A stretch of 64,000 bases of DNA from Dryococelus australis (lineage: Eukaryota; Arthropoda; Insecta; Phasmatodea; Phasmatidae). Position numbers and translations under genes: made by a program. Each line of letters begins with the position of its first letter. Position 1 is the first letter of the stretch. Below the pieces are notes generated by a model. The model was not told where the DNA came from and searched no databases. It saw only the letters and a list, made by a program, of their open reading frames with translations. Where the stretch lies: assembly GCA_029891345.1 (NCBI GenBank), contig CM057002.1, forward strand, positions 60,936,777 to 61,000,776, read 5' to 3'. Shown piece by piece: positions 44,230-54,866 of this stretch.

Positions 44230-44586
44230 TATCCCTTTGAACTCACCATCGTCCTATTGGTCCACACCATGCCGGACACTAGCCTGTACTTAACAGCGTT
44301 TATTATTGGCCGGTCATCAACCAATGGAGAGCCGAGCTGGTACTGACCCGATCAAATGTACTTTAGCGTACAAAGAGATTTAGTATCAATCATGTCCCTT
44401 CGAGTGGCTATAAAATAAAAAATAACTGCTATCGCTAGCAATATCACTGTAACTGCGCTGTCGCGTTCTTGTGAGGTTTTGTTAAACACTGAACGAACAA
44501 AAACTGCATATCCATGCGAGTTTTGTTCTGAACAACAAAGAAATTTTCAAATTGGCTTTGCTAGAGCTACAAAGTGTTAAAGATAA
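44230..44586 (+). repeat. Solo-LTR-like promoter repeat
   Basis: Sibling of 39708-40072: CCTATTGGTCCACACC, GGCTATAAAATAAAA (TATA box near 44409), AACTGCGCTGTCGCGTTC, and a terminal AAAGTGTTAAAG. Begins TTTGAACTCACC. Confidence 0.6.
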
Positions 44587-44589
44587 TCC

Positions 44590-45150
44590 GAAATAGGAAA
44601 ATAGAGAGTTCAGAGAAGTACCTAGCCCGGAGATAAATAAAATTTCGATACGTGGGAAATAAAAAGGCAGAAACAAATTAAACGGCGTACTGATTGAGAA
44701 AGGTGTAAGTTGTAATGTTCTCTAATTAAAATATCGTCACTGGGTCGGTCTGCATTAAATGATCTGCATGGCGGAAGCTAATTTCCGCGTTCGATGCCGT
44801 GAAACACGTAAGCCATAAGAGCGAATATTGCTCGCTTGCCTCATCGCCTCCACGCGCTATGCACTCTACTGGCGTGCAGACTTTCCGTCGGCGACTCGTC
44901 TTTATGTGACTTGTAAGACTGCTGTTTAGGAAAAATTAATTTTCCATATTTTATATTTGTACAAATTTCATAGTAGGCATCACGAATATATCTGTTGTAT
45001 TACTTATGCCTTACTACAAAAGGATCCAGTAAACTTAAACGCCCGGTCCTTTGGATTCAGTGATGCAGCTGACATTTAAAGTTCAAACCTGAACCACTTA
45101 CATTGTGCAGACACTTGAAGTCCTCTTTCGGTTTTTTTTTTTTTTTTTTT
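44590..45150. other. Intron sequence, nothing assigned
   Basis: No gene seen. Poly-T run at 45132-45150. Confidence 0.45.
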
Positions 45151-45158
45151 ATGATATG

Positions 45159-45430
45159 TAGACCCCCGAGAAATTGGCGTCTTCAATGACCTGTAGACTA
45201 GACGTCACAGTCTTACATACTCTCGTAGAGATAGCAACTGTTTATTGGTTGATTGTTGTGGTAGTAAAAGGCGGTGGTTGGGCGCACAATGTATTGCATG
45301 TTTGTTATTGGCTCAGTTATCTCCATGAGGTGCCAAACAGCACGTCGGCCAATTACAAACGTACCAAGGACGTACAAGTGTGTGAAATCCAACTTGTCTA
45401 GGAATGAGCACGCAAAATTCTCGGCCATGC
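45159..45430. mobile_element. hAT-like MITE within MITE-C
   Basis: Left TAGACCCCCGAGAAATTGGC, right GCACGCAAAATTCTCGG. Same subfamily and orientation as 24674-24948 (TTTATTGGTTGATTGTTG, AAAGGCGGTGGTTGGGCG) and followed by the same MITE-C junction. Confidence 0.85.
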
Positions 45431-45768
45431 ATCACAAGCTTTTTATACTTATGTTAAAATAAAAGTTCCTTATTTTGGGTAACTTGAACATTTTTCATAT
45501 TCTATCTATAAATAATAATATTATATTTATTATTGAAATGAATGAATAGAGGTAGCAAACAGGTGTATTGGTAATAGTTATATAATAAACAGTTCTTATG
45601 CGAAACATTATCACACCGAGGGCGCGCGAATGCGGTGCGTTGTCCTTCCGGTGTAATTTTCTAGACTCCTGTAAACTTTGTTCGCGTGGAGCGGAGGAAT
45701 ATTATGGATGCAGAACTTTAGCAGGGCTTCAGAAAAGTTGCTGGTAACCGCGAATGGACTATAAATAG
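45431..45768. mobile_element. MITE-C, right two thirds
   Basis: Starts at ATCACAAGCTTTTTATACTT and ends GGTAACCGCGAATGGACTAT. The left end is replaced by poly-T and the inserted MITE. Confidence 0.85.
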
Positions 45769-46223
45769 GGTCGCCTGTATTTCGCGAGAAGATTTACACG
45801 GAGGCTAGACTTGATCGTCCTATGTGCACACTGTACTGACTGTTCGCGATACGCGGGCAGTCAGATAAGGCGCGCGTAAACTAATTCAGATGGTCCAATT
45901 ACGAAAGCGGCTCTCTGAACTAAAGTGCTTTGGGAACACAACGTGTCCTGAAATCTTTTCGCGAAAAACTGGGACCCCTACCTAGAGGTGATAGTTTATC
46001 GCGGGAAAAGTTGATTGCTTACTAGGATTCAACGTACTTTACACATGTCCGACCATTTTCTTTCCTTATTGGTTGTCATGCATGTATGAAGCTACTACCC
46101 CATTTCACTGGGCCAATGAGGATTCCGATAATATAAGGCAGAGCATTCGTGATTGGTCTGCAAACAATTTAGATGAGTCAGAACCTTGTTGATCCAGTCA
46201 TGAAAGAACAAACTAGTTAGGGC
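45769..46223. mobile_element. Two abutting hAT-like MITE remnants
   Basis: 45769-45989 has TAGGGTCGCCTGTATTTCGC and TTTCGCGAAAAACTGGGACC ends. 45990-46223 starts TAGAGGTGATAGTTTATCGC and lacks a right end. They sit head to tail before the intact copy at 46232. Confidence 0.65.
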
Positions 46224-46231
46224 GTTATAGA

Positions 46232-46526
46232 TAGGGGACATGCAAAATTCGCGTTATTATTTGGCATCAGGCTGAACATCATAGTACTGTATGCACTAGA
46301 GCCGACGTCGTTTCTCCATTGGCTGCTGCATATATGTGAAGTCACTCCCTCCCAGACTTAACTAAACGTGAATGGGGCACACAATTGTGAATTGTTCATT
46401 TATTGGTGCAGAGTCACCCAGGGCGTGTCACAGAAAGTATGTTCCAATGAAAAACCTATTGCATAGGTATAAGTGTTTCAAGTTCAACGTGTCCCCAAAT
46501 AATAACTAGAATTTTGCAGTTGTCTA
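46232..46526. mobile_element. hAT-like MITE, intact
   Basis: Ends TAGGGGACATGCAAAATTCG and TTTTGCAGTTGTCTA, flanked by perfect GTTATAGA (46224-46231, 46527-46534). Confidence 0.95.
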
Positions 46527-46640
46527 GTTATAGAAGTTATGTTGGCTTAAATTTTTTTTCGCTATTTGCCATTATCTCTACCCCTACCCTAAATCTATAA
46601 ATAAAATAAGTGAATAGGAAAAGAATGCAAGAGCGCTGAC

Positions 46641-46790
46641 CTTGAGACTTGGGAAGGCGGGGAAGTGGTTGATGAGACGGGTGACAGTGCTCGTGATGAC
46701 GGACAACTGCTCCAGGCCCTGGAAGAGAGTCGCGATGACGACCGGGTCGAACATCGCCACTGGCCACCTGCACAGCGTCAGCATCCGCAG
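46641..46790 (-). CDS. LRR-protein internal exon (upstream of the pair)
   Basis: A 150-bp minus-strand exon in phase 0 on both sides, from the acceptor TAGCTCGCAG (46791-46800) to a donor GTCAGC (46635-46640). It encodes about 50 residues: LRMLTLCRW, a GLEQLSVITSTVTRL repeat and a closing FPAFPSLK. These are LRR-type segments whose last leucine-rich motif is completed by the first codons of the exon at 27751-27910. An alternative acceptor six bases upstream (GTTAG) is possible and would shift the entering phase. The composition is strikingly GC-rich against the AT-rich surroundings. Toll-like and other LRR ectodomain proteins are possible; transmembrane or TIR segments are not in this window. 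Confidence 0.82.
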
Positions 46791-46924
46791 CTGCGAGCTA
46801 ACGCACACACAAACACACAACCTGCTCACACACACACGGCCGCTCGCCGGCATACAACCTCTGCTGCTTCGGGCAACGTTCACCCCACCTCAGGTTAGGA
46901 AAACAATACCAGGGTTTCTTATAG

Positions 46925-47207
46925 GTAGAGACCTGCGAAATTCGCGCATTCATTTTGTGGTTGCAGGCTAAACTCCAAGATGTTGTGTGCTCGTTTCTCT
47001 TCAGCCATTGGCCGACAACTCGAGAAACGCTTTTAACCAATAGCTAAAGCTGAACTGCTGAGTGACCAATCGGCACTGAAGCGTCACATACATTAATGAC
47101 GCTGTATAGTTGCCAGTAGCCAATGGAAGCACGAATTGCACTCAGGCAGATATAGGGCATTGAAGTCAGCATTGTAACAAATAATAAAATGAATCTTGCA
47201 GGTCTCT
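46925..47207. mobile_element. hAT-like MITE, intact
   Basis: Ends GTAGAGACCTGCGAAATTCG and TTGCAGGTCTCT, flanked by perfect TCTTATAG (46917-46924, 47208-47215). Contains four CCAAT/ATTGG motifs. It lies about 130 bp outside the LRR exon's acceptor. Confidence 0.94.
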
Positions 47208-47224
47208 TCTTATAGCGAAGTTTG

Positions 47225-47450
47225 GCTTAGGTAAAATTTCTGCCGCTAAGTGCGCAGTGTTCCAAAAGAGGTAACTTTTAATTAAAATTTAAGCTACGTG
47301 AATAATAAAAGAAGGATTTCATCTAGTTATGTAGATATTTTATATTTAATTTATAATAATTGCAATAATTTTTTTAACGTAGAAAATATAGATAAAATCC
47401 AGTACACATGCAACACTAGCGCTTACCTAGTGGCGAAAAAAATTTTAGTT
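47225..47450. mobile_element. MITE-D copy
   Basis: Left AGGTAAAATTTCTGCCGCTA and GCGCAGTGTTCCAAAAG, right AGCGCTTACCTAGTGGCGAA followed by AAAAATTTTAG: inverted ends like 9241-9453. Confidence 0.8.
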
Positions 47451-47915
47451 GCCAAACTAAAAGCATTGGGCTTCCGAACCTGAGTAGAATGAAGCTTACT
47501 TCAGGCAGCAAACAAATTTTAACACTTCAGATCCAACTTAACCCTACAACACACTATAGAGACAGACGCCGGTCAGATTAAAGATTTCTTCAAGAAAATC
47601 TGACGGTGTTTTCATCTCCAGCTAGCAGACGGTTCTACATTCTTTTGAAATTAATGATACAATACACACATATGATATTTTTCCTCTGGAAAGATTTTTT
47701 ACCATGGCCAAAATTTAGAGCACTAAAAATAATTTCTAGTATGTCAAATGTAGTAAAAGTGGAAAATATATACCAACAAATAAAAATATATATATTTTAA
47801 AGATATCTGAAGAAAATATAATAAATAGTAGCACTTCTTGCCACCAGGTTATTTTTCGCGCACTCGCCTATTCTGTTTATATGGATCTGTCCGGTATTTG
47901 TCTCTAGTGTATTTG
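47451..47915. other. Nothing recognised
   Basis: AT-rich; no family match. Confidence 0.5.
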
Positions 47916-48121
47916 CACTCTAAGAAATTATTAGCAAATTTACTATATCAGTGTAGACATACACTGACAAATCGCGAATGGTAAAATAGTTTCCCATACA
48001 TTCATAGTAACGTTCCTACAGTTGCTCAGGAAAGAGTCAAATGCGTAGGGAAGTTCCCAACTTCGTATAATGACGATGTAATACATTCCCGCATTTTCAA
48101 TCTGACACGTAGTACTATTAG

Positions 48122-48412
48122 CAGGGACAGGTGTTTGTCGAAAAAATATTTATGGCCATGCTAGATTTCAATATCCTACGCCCACAACAACAACTTCCTT
48201 TGGTTATTGGCCGCGCGCCTACGTGAGAATACATGTTCTTATTTGACTGGGCCAATCGTAATAAATATTCCAGTACTGAATGGCCATGATTCGCGGACAG
48301 ACACTTGTGGCACATGATATTTAAAACCATACAACCACTAAAGTGCACATGAACAAAAAATTTTTGAGTACAACTGGTCTCGAAATATTTTCGCGAAAAC
48401 CACCTGTCTCTA
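48122..48412. mobile_element. hAT-like MITE, intact
   Basis: Ends CAGGGACAGGTGTTTGTCG and CACCTGTCTCTA, flanked by perfect ACTATTAG (48114-48121, 48413-48420). The first base is C rather than T, as in the canonical CAGGG of hAT ends. Confidence 0.95.
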
Positions 48413-48426
48413 ACTATTAGTAATAG

Positions 48427-48451
48427 TATGTATGTATGTATGTATGTATGG
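48427..48451. repeat. (GTAT)n microsatellite
   Basis: About six GTAT units between the two hAT-like insertions. Confidence 0.9.
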
Positions 48452-48483
48452 TAATAGTCTACTACCATACACTGTTGTATAGG

Positions 48484-48768
48484 CAGAGCACCGAGTATTT
48501 CGCGGATTGATGTGGCAACAGGCTAGACTTCACAGTCCTCTATGTACTCGCTAAACTATCGGCTGATTATTAGTTGCTGCGATCAAGCGAGGTCTTCTTG
48601 CAGGACTACTCAAAGCTCACTCAAACTACTCCGCCCTGCTGATTACTGGCCCGCAGTTAAATAGGGCGTCGGCAACAATTGCAGTCCAATCACACCAATA
48701 GGAGAAAATAACAAGTTTTTGAAGTCTACCTCGCCACAGAAGGAACTCGCGAAATACTCGGAGCTCTG
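48484..48768. mobile_element. hAT-like MITE, intact
   Basis: Ends CAGAGCACCGAGTATTTCGC and GCGAAATACTCGGAGCTCTG, flanked by perfect TGTATAGG (48476-48483, 48769-48776). Confidence 0.95.
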
Positions 48769-49378
48769 TGTATAGGTTAAAAACTTCCATTACAGTTTAC
48801 GAAGTTTAACAGACATTTTTTGACAGTGTGCTTATAACATAACTCTCTGCGTTAACTGTGCAACTCGGGATACACTAAGACGGAACATTTCTGTGCATCT
48901 GAAACCAAATTCGCGTTGAAGTTGTTTCATTTTTTTCGTTAATGCTTGTCAGGATCTTGAACTGACTTCACAACACACAAACACTAATAATAGTGAGCAA
49001 AATTAATAACATTTTATAACAATTGAAAAGAACATTACATATAGTATTGTATATTATACAAGACGTTCCCAAATACGCGAGAAGTGATAGGGGAGTGGAT
49101 GTTACACCCCAAAACAACACCTTGTGCCTCTATGCACGTATGTCCTGAAGTCGATAGTTTCCAAGTTACAGACCTTCCACTGTTGGTTGTGTGGAATGTA
49201 TTGGTAATAGCCATCCTCCCACATTCCAGTCCGGGTAGCTGTAAATAAGTACGTGAACTAGCAGTGAAACGTCACTCTACAATAAGCGCTCAGAATGTAT
49301 ATCTTGTGCGTGAATGCAAGCCTGAAAATGCCACGTCTTTGATTGCCCGACAAGTTCAATTACTCCAGGAATTATACA

Positions 49379-49582
49379 TACACTCTAAGAAATTATTTGT
49401 AAATTTGCCATATCAGTGTATATGTACAGTGAAAAATGCGTAGGGAAGTCCCCAACTTTGTATAGTAGCAATTCTAAACGTTCCCATATTTCCAGCCCGA
49501 CATTTAGTATTATTTCCATACACTGTATAGGTTAAAAACTTCCATTATAGTTTAGAATGTTAACGAGAATTTTTTTATGTGC
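49379..49582. mobile_element. Family G element, copy 3, internally deleted
   Basis: ACACTCTAAGAAATTATTTG to TTAGAATGTTAACGAGAAT. Lacks most of the middle of copy 1. Nested in the long-TIR transposon. Confidence 0.75.
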
Positions 49583-49745
49583 TGGCAATCTTGTTCCATT
49601 CGCTGGAGAAGCACTGCTTTGTCCGGAACTAGAGTTTTCATAAACAATGTCCTTGAAATGCCCCCACAAGTATAGGCCACTGGATTGAGATCCGGTGAGC
49701 GTGCTGGCCATGCGATTGGTCCTACACCGCCTATCCAGCTGTTCG
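49583..49745 (-). pseudogene. Frameshifted DDE transposase remnant
   Basis: In one minus-strand frame PIAWPARSPDLNP is legible; in the adjacent frame LYLWGHFKDIVYEN follows. Together they are the same S-P-D-L-N-P / W-G-H motif block as the remnant at 5175-5412, interrupted by a frameshift. A third segment continues in yet another frame. It lies inside the long-TIR element, which it presumably once mobilised. Identity rests on the motif only. Confidence 0.7.
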
Positions 49746-50022
49746 AGACAGATAATAACTTTCACACCGCTCCAGTTTATCACGTTAAGAGGCACACCTC
49801 GTAAAAGATTGACTATTACAAGTACACGCCGTACAATGTTGAAAGGTTTATAACAGGGAAACTATCGACTTTAGGTCATATATTCATAGGGACGTTTTTG
49901 GGGGTTTTTTTTTTTTTTTTGGGATGTACTACCCACTCCCCAATTACTTCCCGTATATTTGGGGACGTTCTCTACGTGATGAAGTGTTTGAGTGGGAGAC
50001 AAACAGCTCGACATTCCATTGG

Positions 50023-50296
50023 TAGAAACCTGAAAAATTCGCGGATGCATTTCGGGACAAGGTAGAAATCATGAACGCGTACGTATGTGTCACTTTTATA
50101 ATTGGTCGACGACGTTACTTGACACCTCCTTGAGATCTCTGGGCCAGTAACAAACTTACAACAAAATGCATACCCAATCAGTGCTATCCACCTTAGCAAC
50201 AAGCAACCAATGAGTTGTTGATATCTTATCGTGAGAACATAAGACTGCGGTTTCTATCCTACAGGTCACTGAATTCGCGAAATTTTCAGGTCTCTA
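50023..50296. mobile_element. hAT-like MITE, intact
   Basis: Ends TAGAAACCTGAAAAATTCGC and CGCGAAATTTTCAGGTCTCTA, flanked by perfect TCCATTGG (50015-50022, 50297-50304), a CCAAT-containing target. Confidence 0.95.
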
Positions 50297-50304
50297 TCCA
50301 TTGG

Positions 50305-50770
50305 CCAAGAGCTAACCAAGAATTAAGTTTATTCAGCGGAGTAAGCGTGCCGAATATGGTGTGAACAAATTGGGCGGTAATAGTTGGGAAGGCAGAGGCC
50401 AACATTAATGGCGGATATAAAGTGGCACAGCGCTAGCATATCCTGAAAGCCAGGCTTTCTAACTTACAGAACTGGGATCAAAAAAGAAGATCTAATGCCG
50501 TGCTACCTGTTCCGGGGTAAATCTGGAGCATCTGCCAATGAAGGGACTGCGATCATTGGTATCGTGAAGGGTGAGACTGATGACATGAATTTCGAACTGG
50601 GTGCGTGAGCAACACACATTTGGAATGATGGCATTAAACAGATTGGGTATGTGTATATAGTGAGTGAGAATTAAGTGGCTGTAAGCAATATAGAAACGGC
50701 GATAAGGACTTTAATCATTATTGAGATTGACATTAAATACTGCGCTCACGGAGGATAACAAAAGTAATAT
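50305..50770. other. Nothing recognised
   Basis: No coding frame or family match. Confidence 0.45.
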
Positions 50771-50779
50771 TGAAGATAG

Positions 50780-50845
50780 ATGGTTTAAAGTCGTGAATGA
50801 GTGAGTGAAGAGTTTTGGACTGCTCTTAACAACGATGTCTTAGGA
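50780..50845 (-). mobile_element. SINE tail fragment
   Basis: GAGTGAAGAGTTTTGGACTG and CTCTTAACAACGATGTCTTA are the complement of the SINE 3' tail. Confidence 0.6.
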
Positions 50846-50875
50846 GCGAAATAAATGCCTTCAGTATTCACAAAT

Positions 50876-50968
50876 GTTTACCTCTAACATTTTTCATTTT
50901 TAATTCGACGTTAAGTCATGGGACTATCTTGCCTCCGTCGTTACCAACTTTAACGGGCGCACGTCTAT
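50876..50968. mobile_element. MITE-A internal fragment
   Basis: TTTTTAATTCGACGTTAAGT, CCGTCGTTACCAACTTTAAC and GGGCGCACGTC. Both ends are gone. Confidence 0.7.
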
Positions 50969-51134
50969 TATAGTGACTATGTACCATAATTATGGTGCAA
51001 ATTATGGTATGCATTACAAATTATTGTATTCACTTGTGGTAGGGGAAGTTACACGGATGGTCTAACTCCTATTTGGGGGGGGGGGGACTTAAAAAGAAAC
51101 GAACACACGAAATTTCAGCCAAATATTTTTCAAA

Positions 51135-51420
51135 TGTAACGATGATGAAAGTGTTTGCTTATCTCTGATTTATCAACACACCCTCCCTCTGTGACATGAG
51201 TAAAATATTTGGGTTGATTTGAGTTTACTGCGGTTTGATAGAAACTAGGCCAGGGGAAGTGTAAAAACGTTTTCGGGGTAGTACATTGCATAAACTGTTT
51301 GCTAACCTTTAAAGTTACTCGCGTTTGTTTTGATTGCGCTGTCGGCAATATAAACTGTCCAGTGTTGGAACATGGATATTTGTTACTTCGCAGCAGGCAT
51401 GTGTACTCAACTCTTCATTC
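51135..51420. repeat. Family K fragment
   Basis: GATGAAAGTGTTTGCTTATC and CCAGTGTTGGAACATGGATA blocks as in 120-420. Confidence 0.4.
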
Positions 51421-51549
51421 CCTCTACGTATACCAACCACTATGTCCATTGCCTTACTAATTTTTACCTTACACGGAGGGATGCGCAGTGAGAGGAAGCA
51501 AGTAATTAATATTAAGCTTCCAAAAATTGAATTTATAACGTTAATCACA

Positions 51550-52095
51550 CGAGGGATACAAAAATGGCGCGTTCAATGGCCTGTAGCCTGGACTCCGCAG
51601 TGCAATAGGGCAAATATAAAATACTCGTTGTTCGCTAGCTATCGCAGTGGACGGCGATGATTTGGCCTGCACTTTGTTACGCGTTTATTATTGGCTTAAG
51701 TTTCTCACGGCGATGTCAAAAAACTAGGGACAGGTGTTTTCCCGCGAAAATATTTCAAGACCAGTTGTACTCCAAAAAAAACTTTTGTCCATATGCAATT
51801 TTGTGATTGAATGCTTTTAAATGTCACGTGCATCAAATGTATGTCCACGAATCATGGATGTTCAGTATCGGAGTTACTTTATTGCGATTGGCCCAGTCAA
51901 ATGGGAACATGTATTCTCACGTAGACACGCGGCCAATAACCACAGTAAGTTATGGTTTTGGACGTAGGCTATTGTGGTCTAGCATATCCATAAATATTTT
52001 CGCGAAAAATACCTGCCCCTACAAATGACGCATGGGCCAATCACAAACTCAGCACAAGAGTACGAATTCCGCATTGTTACAAGACGCCAGGGGCG
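51550..52095. mobile_element. hAT-like MITE, outer, split
   Basis: Left CGAGGGATACAAAAATGGCG with TTCAATGGCCTGTAGCCTGG. The other half resumes after 52021 with GGGCCAATCACAAACTC. The right tip is not clear. Confidence 0.6.
51726..52021. mobile_element. hAT-like MITE nested
   Basis: Ends TAGGGACAGGTGTTTTCCCG and TTTTCGCGAAAAATACCTGC followed by CCCTA. Close sibling of 11638 and 48122. Flanks are only partly similar. Confidence 0.9.
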
Positions 52096-52205
52096 TATAA
52101 CAGTTCGTGACGGCTGGAGGTATTAATATAAATAATAGAACTAAATTTTATTTTTATTTCGTTTGTAACGCTATTAACATTCACTGCTATTGTTTACATT
52201 AAATT

Positions 52206-52464
52206 GGGGCCGCAGTGATGTAGCGATTAGACTACTCGCCTCCCTCCCACCCAGGTGAACCGGGCTCGATTCCCGGCGGGGTAGCTCACGGATCTTCACA
52301 TGTGGAAATTGTGCCGCTGGTCGTCGGGTTTTCTCGGGGATATCCCGTTCCTCCCACCCCTGCATTCCGGCGCTACTCTATAATCACCTCATGTCACGCT
52401 CATCGGCGCTCAAGAACTCTGTGTTAGGAGCCGTCCAAATCTCTTCACTCAACTCCACTCTTTG
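52206..52464 (+). mobile_element. tRNA-derived SINE, full length
   Basis: GGGGCCGCAGTGATGTAGCG head, B-box region GGGCTCGATTCCC, CTTCACATGTGGAAATTGTG, CATTCCGGCGCTACTC, and CTCCACTC tail. AAATT on both sides (52201-52205, 52465-52469) may be a short duplication. Confidence 0.93.
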
Positions 52465-52704
52465 AAATTCGACACTTATTTTACCAGCGGGAATGGTGAA
52501 ACTTTTTGCTTTCTTCGCTCTAAATTTTATCTCAGAAAAAAAAAAAAGTGAACAGCGCACTAAATTACCAGCTAAATATTCTCACAGTGTTCTGTTGATA
52601 TACGTATATTGAGCTGCAGCCTAATGTAAATTTGTTATTTCAACGAAAATAATGAGATTGGCTGTGTCGTCTGCACGGCCGTAGTTATTTTTACGTGACA
52701 ACGT

Positions 52705-53480
52705 CTATGGGCGGAGAGCGGAAAACAAATGAAACGTCATCAATATATTTGCTGGAGACGTGTATATCGACTTCTTCCTTCGTTTCGCATTTAATTCTCT
52801 GAGTTGTTGCAATCTGTCTTGATGCTTTTTGCATCTGCGCCGATTGTATCGTTGCTGTTTAGTCTTAGTCTCGTCACGTGATGTTGCACGTGATGATGAC
52901 GCAGTCGCCACGTCAGCATTTCGCTGCTGCGGAAAATTGTCAAATTATTCTTCGTATAACTCCAGAATGGATTGAGGTCGCTGAGTCATCCTTTCAGTAT
53001 TAGATTTGTCTTGTCGAGCACCATTCGTGTTGTCAATTTCAATGGTGTCCTTCTCGCCTAACACATAATTGTTAACTATTTTGGTTTGTAATATGCAAAT
53101 AAAATGATTATTGGTTAAAAAGTCACTACGTGTTTTTGTTATTTATGATTATTGGTGATGTTTTAGTTGCTCATTTATTTTACGCACAAACAGACACCAG
53201 AATTTCTCCGATCGGATGAGCCATTCGGTCGCTACAGTGGTCTGAAACATACTAAACCGCTCGAAATCAGTTTCGCAGAGCGGCTCCCACCGCAGCCTGA
53301 TGACGTCGGTACAATAAGGTTGTGTGTGAAGCATGAAGCGAAAGGACCGACTTATAGTATCGTACATTTTCATTTAACGTACTGCTCATTCTCAACGAGT
53401 AATAGCCACAGACCCAAGAGCAAACTTTCGTGACGCTCTCTTTCTGAACATAAAGGGCTGAGTTGTAAGACGTCACGTCA
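52705..53480 (-). pseudogene. Decayed coding region with a basic, coiled-coil-like C-terminus
   Basis: On the minus strand about 150 codons (53148 down to 52705) read through with one in-frame TAA near 52960. The part before it contains TQRPQSILELYEE; the part after has NFPQQRNADVATASSSR and a strongly basic stretch, RYNRRRCKKHQDRLQQLREL. Upstream (53480-53149), two shifting frames look protein-like (EWLIRSEKFWCLFVRKINEQ). Composition is more balanced than the surroundings. The pattern fits a dead gene or a mobile-element protein with a nuclear, DNA-binding flavour. I recognise no family. A spliced gene is possible but no clean borders were found. Confidence 0.35.
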
Positions 53481-53707
53481 ATGTCTATAATTCCTTCTAT
53501 CAGTTTTATTTAATTTATATTCAACCATTTTCATACTTATTTATACTATTAATTTATGTCACAATAAAAGTAACATTCAAAAAATGTAGAAAATAATTTT
53601 CGGCTCTGGAACAGCCTTAAGGCAACTATTAAATGATTGGAATTGACATGATTAAAGAAAAATTAAAAGCGAGTTTTGAAATGAATGAAGTAGTGATGAT
53701 GAGTTAA

Positions 53708-54127
53708 AGCTGTTCACGATAAAGTGAGCACTTTTGAAATCAAAATTACAAAAATGTTACTGCCCCTACCTGCGTATATTTTAATGGCCGCACTAAGTGA
53801 CATGCGACCAGTAAAGTTGGTAACTATGGATGGGAAGTAGTTCCATATCTTAACGTCGAATAAAAAGTGTTAGGTTACCATTTTGACAACTTAAGTTATT
53901 TGTTTTGCTTTCTGTTTTTTTTTCCTAATACATCGAAGTGCAAAAATGAGAAGATTTTTAAAATATTTACTTCTCTAATTATTTCACAGCTTTAGTTGTC
54001 CGAAGCATGAATAAAGCGATGAGTCCCATGGCAATGTTAATTTTACATAAGGCGGGACAATACACAACGTGCATACAAGTAGATCTTAAGCAGGGCTTTC
54101 AGAAGTGCTCATTTTACAGTGAACAGC
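53708..54127. mobile_element. MITE-A copy
   Basis: AGCTGTTCACGATAAAGTGA to GCTCATTTTACAGTGAACAG, interior complete. Confidence 0.92.
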
Positions 54128-54540
54128 AAATAATCAGTCTATCCCTGGCGCCCCTCCTGTTCTAGTGGTGCAGCGGTGCTCCAAGCAAACACAGTCTCTG
54201 AGATTATCGACGTGAATGAGAAAACCGCAGAAAGTCGGGAGTAATCGCCCCGCCGGGAGAAAGGGCAACAGGAGCACTCCTCCCGGTGGGTGGGAGAGTG
54301 GTTTGCCTTTGGGGGGGGGGGCGAACGCTGCCCTTGCAGCGCACATCTACCCGCCACGCGAAACTCACGGATCAATACGCGCCCACGCGACGTACGCTCG
54401 ACGGTGAGTGGGCTTGTTGAAGCGGGGAGGCGAAGAAGAGTCTCGATTAAATGCTGGGACGCCGCCCCTTGTTGAATAGGGTAAGCCCCAGAGCTGCCAC
54501 CGGGATGGGAGGACGGTAAAAGAGGTCATTAACATCGAGA
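54128..54540. other. GC-rich unassigned segment
   Basis: CpG-rich with a G run at 54311-54321 and short overlapping frames on both strands. It could be part of an uncharacterised repeat. No domain or RNA fold is recognised. Confidence 0.35.
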
Positions 54541-54784
54541 GGTTTAATTAATTGCCTTTTGTGACGCGCCGCGATAAAGCCAGCTGTTGGCGAACCTCGG
54601 AATAACGACGTGAGGAGAGCATGGCTTTGGTCTCTCGCCCATAAAAGTCTTTTGACCTAATAGTTACTTCACGTAAAAGGCACTTAACTTCAATATTACT
54701 TTGCCTAAGGTACATTTTGCTTTTTTCTAGAGTCACCAGGACTAAAGTCAATTTTAGGGATAGGAAAATTTAGCGAATTTATTT

Positions 54785-54830
54785 TAGGAAGAATACCGTG
54801 TCTCAATTGGCCCACAGACCGTTCTCTTGT

Positions 54831-54866
<36 letters not shown>

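Larger units (their letters stand above)
47916..48833. mobile_element. Family G element, copy 2, with two hAT-like insertions
   Basis: Left TGCACTCTAAGAAATTATTA, then GTAACGTTCCTACAGTTGCT in common with 41060. The family sequence resumes at 48769 (AGGTTAAAAACTTCCATTAC) and ends GACAGTGTG. The two inserts account for more than 575 bp. Confidence 0.8.
49067..49975. mobile_element. Decayed long-TIR DNA transposon
   Basis: Inverted arms of about 150 bp: left AGACGTTCCCAAATACGCGA, GGGGAGTGGATGTTACACCC and AAGTCGATAGTTTCCAAG; right their complements at about 49800-49975. Between them lie a family G insertion and a minus-strand transposase remnant. A poly-T run (49904-49920) sits in the right arm. 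Total about 910 bp, well short of an autonomous element. Confidence 0.75.
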
